Assembly (NCBI GenBank): GCA_019279435.1
Contig: JAAALK010000284.1
Location: forward strand, 18,791,294 to 18,855,293
Direction of reading: 5' to 3'
DNA from: Zizania palustris
Taxonomy: Eukaryota; Streptophyta; Magnoliopsida; Poales; Poaceae
Length of the DNA: 64,000 nt
The notes beneath the pieces were generated by a model. It saw nothing but the letters and a program-made list of their open reading frames with translations. It searched no databases and was not told where the DNA came from. Below, one piece after another: positions 58,008-64,000 of the stretch. The translations under genes were made by a program, and so were the position numbers. Each line of letters opens with the position of its first letter. Within the stretch, counting starts at the first letter, position 1.

Positions 58008-58500
58008 TATTGGGGGAAAATATCTCATCTTCGGGGTTATTGCCGAAGCCATATAAAGGCAGTCATCAGGTTCGAAGGTTCTCAGAAGATCATCTTCGAA
58101 GACACCCGGAACCCCGTTCGAAGCACAAGATAGGCATTGGTTCGAAGTATGTCTTCGAACTAAAGCCCTTCAAGATCTTTTCTGCCAGCTAAGATGGAAG
58201 ACTTATCTTCTTTCTTATTAGATTAGTCTTTTACCATTTTAGCCCTATTAAGGAAACCGAATAGTTTCCTTAATGTCGGTTGTAATAGAGGGGTAAATAG
58301 GTCTTTTCCTTAATGTTTGGGCCTATAAATACCCTCCATTTCACCCTGTAATGGGGACCGAATACAAGTTATTCAATACACACTTTCGAACTATTCTAAG
58401 TTATTATCCTTTCGAGGCTTAGAACAGTTTGCTTCACAAACACTTCGTTTGTTAGTTTCTTTTCTACAGAAACCTGTTAGCGTAATCTTTTACGCCAACA
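58008..58500 (+). repeat. Tat-2 3' LTR (493 bp)
   Basis: Begins TATTGGGGG where the 5' LTR has TGTTGGGGG, so the terminal TG has become TA. Ends CGCCAACA. Preceded by a purine-rich gaggggc (about 57998-58004) that may prime plus-strand synthesis. TATA box at 58324-58331. Confidence 0.96.
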
Positions 58501-58505
58501 AAATG

Positions 58506-60275
58506 AATTTGACATCTTACCGCTTGTAAGGTTATCACCATAATCTATATGGATTTTTACCTCGTAAAAGATAATACATCACCTTATTTTTTAACAAATG
58601 ACTAAGATTAATTATATCTCTTACATATTTATATATAAAATAGGTAAAGGTTATAATTAAAAATCTAATGTATATTTCATCTGAAATTTCTTACCAGAGT
58701 GTCGAAATCTTGTATATCCAAAATTGCCCGTAATTGCCGTGGAAACATCAGCATTCACCAGTCACCACTCACCACGGAGCCAAACGAATCCCGAACTGGT
58801 CGGGGCGCGGAGCAAAAACTTTCAGTAGAAAAAGGTGGTTGGTGTGGTGGCAAATCGGGACGTGGGCGTGGCAGGGAGGACAGTAGTAAACAACGGTGAG
58901 TGGTGGTGGATTGGTGGGCGAGAGCAAGTGACTTGCACCGGCGGCGTGTTTGGCCAGGCACGCATGCTCGAGGTTTTGTTTATTGCGCGCAGCTTTTTCC
59001 CTGTGTCGCGACACGCGCGAGAGCCAAATCCCGCATGACCGGTGCAGGCGTGCAGCGCCGTTCCTGACATTCTTCATTTGCCGCCACGCCTGCGGCCTGC
59101 GAGAGATTAATGGCTAGATGCCATTGAGAATTGCAGATGCTATCGATCCATCGGGACCAGCCAGGCCTTTTGAGGAAGGATCATATTATAAGAAAAACAG
59201 GTGGTACATGATAAGAATTTAAAGAAAAAAATAGTGTTTCATAGCTTTTGAATATTAGTTTAAATTTTCATGAAACGGAACGAGAATATAGACAATTTGA
59301 AGAAAATAAATCTAATAGTTGTTGGTGCGGCTAAAATCCCCAAAGTTTTCTTATGGCTGCCGCTGAGAAAATAGAACAGGAAGGCTGCCACGAGTCTCGA
59401 TTCTCGAAGATGCAAGCTGCCAGAGCAGATATTTTGGAGAAAAATAGGTGGGAATATCTTGTTTTCGTGAGATTTTTTACCTTTATGCCGTTTTTCAATA
59501 AAAGTCATTATTTATCTCCGCTTTTGAACAAAATAGTTAGCATTTGCCAACATTTGGCATGATTTGTTTTGACATCAAACCAAATGTATCTGTAAAAGCA
59601 GATCCATGCAATGTTGTACACAGAATACAACGACTGCACCCGCAATGCATTTTGTATAGTTTCAAACAATTAAATTCTGGTATGAACTGATAATATTATT
59701 GGTTGAATCATCCAGCATGTACGTGAGGCGGTGATTAAATATGTGTAAGGAAAACATAGCGCCTTCAACTAGTGGGTTCAATCCATCGTTTCATCATAGT
59801 TCTAGCCGATGAGATATCATGGCTATGAGAGCATCAACGCAATCCTAGCCGATGGAGTCATCCCAATTCCTAGCATGCATCAACCGGTGGAAAGAATCGG
59901 CATCAGCATATCGGTCAATTATTTCAATAAAATATACTATTTCTCGCTCTTATATGTCTTTTGAATGGATGTCTTTTGGGAGTTTAGCCGATATACTATT
60001 TCTCACTCTTATAGGCATCATATATGCATCTGATACGGTGCTATCGGTCGATGATGTCACTAGCCCATTAGCTGATGTGATCTAACATTCAACATTTCTA
60101 AATCTTATCAATTGCATGATCAAATTGACTGGCATCCCTACTAACACCTCTAGGTTATTTAGGACCTGCATTGGAGCTAATTAGACTCTGCTAGGCCTTC
60201 GAGTGTGAAGACGTAGGGATACCTACGATTTTTAAGTCAACATTTAGTTGATGGCCAACTTGGAGTCTCCATAGA
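58506..60275. other. Region without recognisable gene
   Basis: 58506-58690 is AT-rich. 58690-59160 is GC-richer, with short open frames in several directions but no domain I recognise. 59160-60275 is AT-rich and includes a repeated 'atactatttctc-ctcttata' word (about 59935 and 59992) in a small open frame (59852-60085) that lacks protein-like features. Probably old repeats or intergenic DNA. Confidence 0.5.
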
Positions 60276-61078
60276 TGTAACATCTGGAATTTAACAATTC
60301 CGAAATTTATTGAATTTCCAAATAATAATAATAATAAGATGTTCATCACACAACGTCGTATATACGGCAATCATTCGTGGTTCGCAGACCATATTATTAC
60401 ACAAGTGTAAAAATAGAAGAAACTAATAAAAGAAAACTTCTAGATGAACATCTTCGCCAGTCTCGCATCCTTGACTTGTCGCTACTCCAGACTATCCTCA
60501 TCATAATACGTAGCCTCTGAAGGGGTTTTCAATGGGTATGCGTACAAAAATACCCAATAAGCTACCGAGAATGCAATAATAATGCGGGATAATAACAAAG
60601 GAAGGTAATGGTTTAATGTGCGGAAAAGTACATTTTTATGTTGCAACATTTAATGTGGTCAAGTTTATTTGTATAGAATATTAAATCATGAATAATGCAA
60701 CATCTTCTAACTCGAGGAGTACAGTCAGCCCTCCTCGCTCAACAATCCTTACATGCCATTCTATCATGCAACACTCACAAATATAAACTAACATGTGGGA
60801 TGTCACGCAATCCGCCCTTGACCATGGGCTCGACTTTTTAAAAAGATTTAAACTCTGATTAGAGGTGTACTACTGTACCCACAAGGCACACACTCATCCC
60901 TGCACACCATAGTGTGTCGAGATGACCCATGCCATAGGAACTCGTGCCAAAACCTTTAGCATAAAACGCTCCAACCCAATAATACCCACTCTAGGTTTCG
61001 CCGACGCGCCAGCGCATTGGACCAACATCGCGCCCCCTTTTGTGCCTCGTCGGTACAAGTCATCCGCAGGTGCTACTT
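60276..61078 (-). repeat. Truncated LTR, inverted copy of the following LTR
   Basis: Reverse complement matches about 62915-63717 along most of its length, ending at the same ...TTACA terminus. Divergence is clearly higher than between the two Tat-2 LTRs. Cut at 61078, where the plus-strand LTR begins, so that element may have inserted into this LTR. Confidence 0.85.
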
Positions 61079-63717
61079 TGTAACATCCAAATTTAAAAAG
61101 TAAAATAAAATGAGGGAAATAATTTTTCTAAAATAAAAAGGATTATTTTAATTAGAGAAAAGGATAAAAGAACCCAAATAAAGCAAAACAGGGAAAAATA
61201 ATTCAAATTTTAGGCTGATAAATTTATGATGGAATCTATAAGCCAAGAAATATTTTTAGGAATTTTTACAAAATTTTAGCAACAGTGATCCAAGCTCTAA
61301 ATCAATAATTTATTTTCTGGAAATATTTTAAATCGAAAATACATTTTAAATAGTATTGGGATGCAACCCTCGAATCTTCCCCTAGCCCGGCCCAATCCAG
61401 CCCCCTAGCCACAGACAGGTGGGACCCACCTGTCGGCACCGTCCCCCACCCTCTCTCCTCCGCGTGCGCATCTGACGGCCTGCCTGTAAGCCACTCGCAC
61501 GCGCCCTCGGCCTCTGGCAGCCTTGGCCCACCTGTCGGAGCACTTGGTTTCGCCAGCGGCCACTTAAAGGTGGCCCCCACCTATCGGGATCGTCTTCCCC
61601 GATGGAAAGTGATCCCCTTTCCATCGCCGGAGGGATCCCTTCCCAAAATCTGCCGCCGGCCGTCCTGATTCGCCGAATTGGACCCGGGATCACCTTCCCC
61701 GATCGCCGGCGATCTCATTCCACCCAAAGCTGACGCGGTTTCACCTCTATGGCAAGTAACCGAGCGCTTGGAAGGGTCACCGGAAATTTGGAAAGTTTCC
61801 CTCGGCTTTCCTCCGGTAAGCCTTCCATTCTTCGTCGGCAACAACCCTATAAGAACCCTCGATGTCGCCGCACAGCGCCCACACCACTTGAGCCCAAGCC
61901 CTCATGTTCCCGAGCGCCGCCACCTCTTTTTCGGATTTTCCCCCTGCCTCGACTCCGGCAGCCCCTCGCCGGAGCCTTAGGCCCCCGCTGCCCTCACCGA
62001 CGCCACCTCCGGGACCGCCAACGACCACCCATCCTCGGCCTCACCTCCATTGGGCCAGGACCACCACTGGATCGCCGTCGCCACCGTCGACCCAAAGGTT
62101 TTTCGCCGCCATTCCTCATCGCCGACCACCGTCACTGCCCCTTCGCCACCACTGCCAGTACGCCCGAGTTCCCCTTGCCCCTAGTCCCTTTTTAAGCCTT
62201 AGCCATGCTGATTAGCCGTTGCCGTAGCCGGAATCCCTCACCGTCGCGCCACTGGAGCCGGAGACGAAGGGTAAATTACCCTCTGGCGCGCGCCACGTGC
62301 TGTGCTGGACGAAGTCCTGGCCACATGATTGAGATCGAACGGCACAGATTAAATCCTTTCGGGATTTAATTTGGGCCCTTGATCTGCGTTGAACCGGTAC
62401 GGAGCGTTGTGGGCCATCGGATTCCATTTTAAAATCCTGCCTCGCGCCTGGCCACCGAATCTAGATCAGGCGGTCCAGAGGGCTCCGGTCCACGCGCACA
62501 GTGCGCGGGTCCGTGGTGAGCCTGGCTCACCGCGGACCCAAACCCTTTTCTGTTTAAAATAAAAATTCAGAAAAATAATTTAAACTTTGAAAAATCATAT
62601 CTTGCTCAATTTAACTCCAAATTTCACCATTCAAATTTTGGAAAATTTGTCTTTTTATTCTCTACCCATTTATGCAATAAAAACAGTAGGTTTATTTTGT
62701 ACATTTTATTCTTATTTAAATGGGAAAATAAAAACCACAAGTATGGTGGGTTCCGGGTGCAAGCTAGGGCATTGGTTGGTCGCACCCGGGGCACTATAAG
62801 GATCAGTCTGTGGGATCTATTGCAAAACAAACTCGTACTAACCACAAATCTAGTGGGTAAGTCCTAATTGAAGGTATGGATCGTACCAACTTAAAGCACT
62901 ATAGTGGAGGGGGCAAGTGGCAACCTTCGGGTGGCTTGTACCTACGAGGCTCAAGGGCGGGTACGGTGTTGGCCCGACACGTCGGGGCATCGTATGAAAC
63001 CTATAAGAGGGTGTTATTGAATTAGGTGCATTCCATGCTAAAGGTTTTGGCACGAGTTCCTGTGACTTGGGTCATTTGACACACTGCGGTGTGCGGGAAT
63101 AAGTGCCTTATGGGTATAATAGTACGTCTCTAATCAGAGTATAATCTTTTCGAAAAGCCGTGCCCACGGTCAAGGGCAGGTTGGGCAATGTTCATCGCAG
63201 TTAGTTTATTTCTGTTCGAATGAATGTGTGAGTCATGGCATGTAAGGACTGTTGAGCGAGGTCGGGCTGACTGTACTCCTCGAGTTAGAAGATTCTGCAT
63301 TACACATGTTTACAATTCTGTACTAATAACTTGACTTCATTAAACACTTGCAACTGTACTTTTCCGCAAACATGAGCCACTACCTTCCTTGTTATTACCT
63401 TGCATTATAATTGCATTCGGTGGCTTGCTGAGTACGATTCTACTCACCCCCGTTGACTTACACCACCAGAGGCCGTCTACTATGAGGAGGATGAAGGTCT
63501 GGAGGAGCGACCTAGTCAAGGCACGAGACTAGAAGGAGGCGTTCATCTAGAGGATTTATTTTATTAGTTTCTCTTTGATTTAACTCTTTTGTAATAATAT
63601 GGTCTACGAACCATGATTGATTGGCGTACTATATGCGTCGTGTGATGAACGTCTTATTTTATTGATTTTCTATGGAATTTCAATAAAGTCTAGGTTTTAT
63701 TAAATCTGGGCGTTACA
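61079..63717 (+). repeat. 5' LTR of an LTR retrotransposon (2639 bp)
   Basis: TGTAACATCC...GGCGTTACA, followed by a PBS. The middle is GC-rich (61380-62540) and holds several long open frames on both strands that I regard as non-coding. Its last 300 bp match 22674-22975. Confidence 0.88.
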
Positions 63718-63720
63718 AGA

Positions 63721-63732
63721 TGGTATCAGAGC
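63721..63732 (+). other. Primer binding site of the right-hand LTR element
   Basis: TGGTATCAGAGC three bases after the LTR end, tRNA-Met type. Confidence 0.95.
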
Positions 63733-63849
63733 TGACTTGACTATAGAAAGCCAAACAGACCTAACCCTAGGATTTATATTACCAGTATTTTTACAAACTA
63801 CTTAATATCTCTTCTTCCAAAATTTTTACCAAAATTCTCTCTTTTGTAG

Positions 63850-64000
63850 ATGCCGATTCACACCATGGGAGGTTTTCTTCGTGATTGCGCCGGCTTTGTT
63901 CGTGAGCTCGGCATGCTCGTAGACTTCCTCGGATTTGAGCACGAGCCCACGTTCCACGGGATTTTTCCCGATGTAAACGAGGGGTACTACGAGGTCACCA
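63850..64000 (+). CDS. Start of the first ORF of the right-hand element (partial)
   Basis: ATG at 63850 after an AT-rich leader, open for 50 codons to the window edge. It begins MPIHTMGGFLRDCAGF and continues with ELGMLVDFLGFEHEPTF. The position, about 120 bp after the PBS, is that of a gag gene, but the visible part shows no gag motif. I do not recognise the family. The rest lies outside the window. Confidence 0.55.
   Translation, partial: MPIHTMGGFLRDCAGFVRELGMLVDFLGFEHEPTFHGIFPDVNEGYYEVT

Larger units (their letters stand above)
47006..58500 (+). mobile_element. Tat-2: full-length Ty3/Gypsy element of the Tat lineage, TSD AAATG
   Basis: 11.5-kb element with 493-bp LTRs (47006-47498 and 58008-58500) and AAATG at 47001-47005 and 58501-58505. 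It has a PBS-like TTGGCGCCGTCCGTGGGGA, gag, protease-RT-RNase H, a second archaeal-type RNase H, integrase, a 61-bp tandem array and an antisense gene before the 3' LTR. Dual RNase H, the 3' array and the antisense gene fit the Tat lineage (Retand/Grande group). LTRs differ by about three substitutions and two 1-bp indels, so it is young, though it carries frameshifts. Confidence 0.95.
61079..64000 (+). mobile_element. LTR retrotransposon, left end only (runs out of the window)
   Basis: 5' LTR, PBS and the start of an ORF on the plus strand. With no RT in view I cannot say Gypsy or Copia. The long LTR and iMet-type PBS would also suit a large non-autonomous element. Confidence 0.8.

Noticed and set aside
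58699..59077. Short ORFs in a GC-richer segment, considered as a gene
   Set aside because: Open in several frames on both strands, with no conserved motif and no good splice sites.
59852..60085. 77-codon ORF
   Set aside because: Contains internally repeated AT-rich words and lacks any recognisable domain.
61382..62427. Several 70-150-codon ORFs on both strands
   Set aside because: GC-rich middle of a 2.6-kb LTR. No frame shows a domain or splice structure.

Overview
This is a stretch of plant nuclear DNA, almost certainly from a grass (Poaceae). Spliced genes with short GT-AG introns, a GC-rich plastid-targeted gene, Sirevirus-type Copia elements, Tat-lineage Gypsy elements, a grass-type Helitron terminus and Tourist-like MITEs all point that way. 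Two host genes are complete and convergent: a TLP18.3-like thylakoid lumen protein (33187-34221, +) and a GDSL esterase/lipase (35002-46440, -). Possible terminal exons of a third, unidentified host gene lie at 31549-32042. Nearly everything else is nested transposable elements.

Layout. 1-5472: Helitron with spliced Rep/helicase exons and an intact 3' terminus, inserted in the 3' LTR of a minus-strand Tat element (Tat-1, 5473-22673). Tat-1 is split by a Sirevirus (7032-18138, LTRs about 2.1-2.2 kb, TSD GAATG). 22674-31395: rearranged block with a 302-bp LTR piece, a truncated second Sirevirus (22976-26782) and a fragment of a third Tat element (Tat-3) holding a solo Sirevirus LTR (28788-30949, TSD CAAGT). 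31396-46440: host genes. GDSL intron 1 (8.5 kb) holds a broken LINE, a Gypsy gag-only chimera, a 1.65-kb Copia gag-only element (TSD TTCCC) and two MITEs. 47006-58500: a young full-length Tat element (Tat-2; two 493-bp LTRs, TSD AAATG). 60276-64000: two LTRs of one family in opposite orientation, the second followed by a tRNA-Met-type PBS and the start of an ORF that leaves the window.

The most interesting content is the antisense gene carried by all three Tat elements. It lies between integrase and the 3' LTR on the strand opposite gag-pol, has its own TATA box and short introns, and encodes a conserved N-terminal domain followed by coiled coil. Antisense ORFs are known from Tat elements of the Grande/Retand type, so this is an under-characterised gene rather than a new system. 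Other points of note: the nonsense mutations in the old Sirevirus are almost all TAG, two Tat copies carry related tandem arrays of different period, and CTTCGAAG/CTCCGGAG-like words are dense in unrelated elements. I found no CRISPR array or bacterial-type operon and could not identify any tRNA or rRNA gene by eye.
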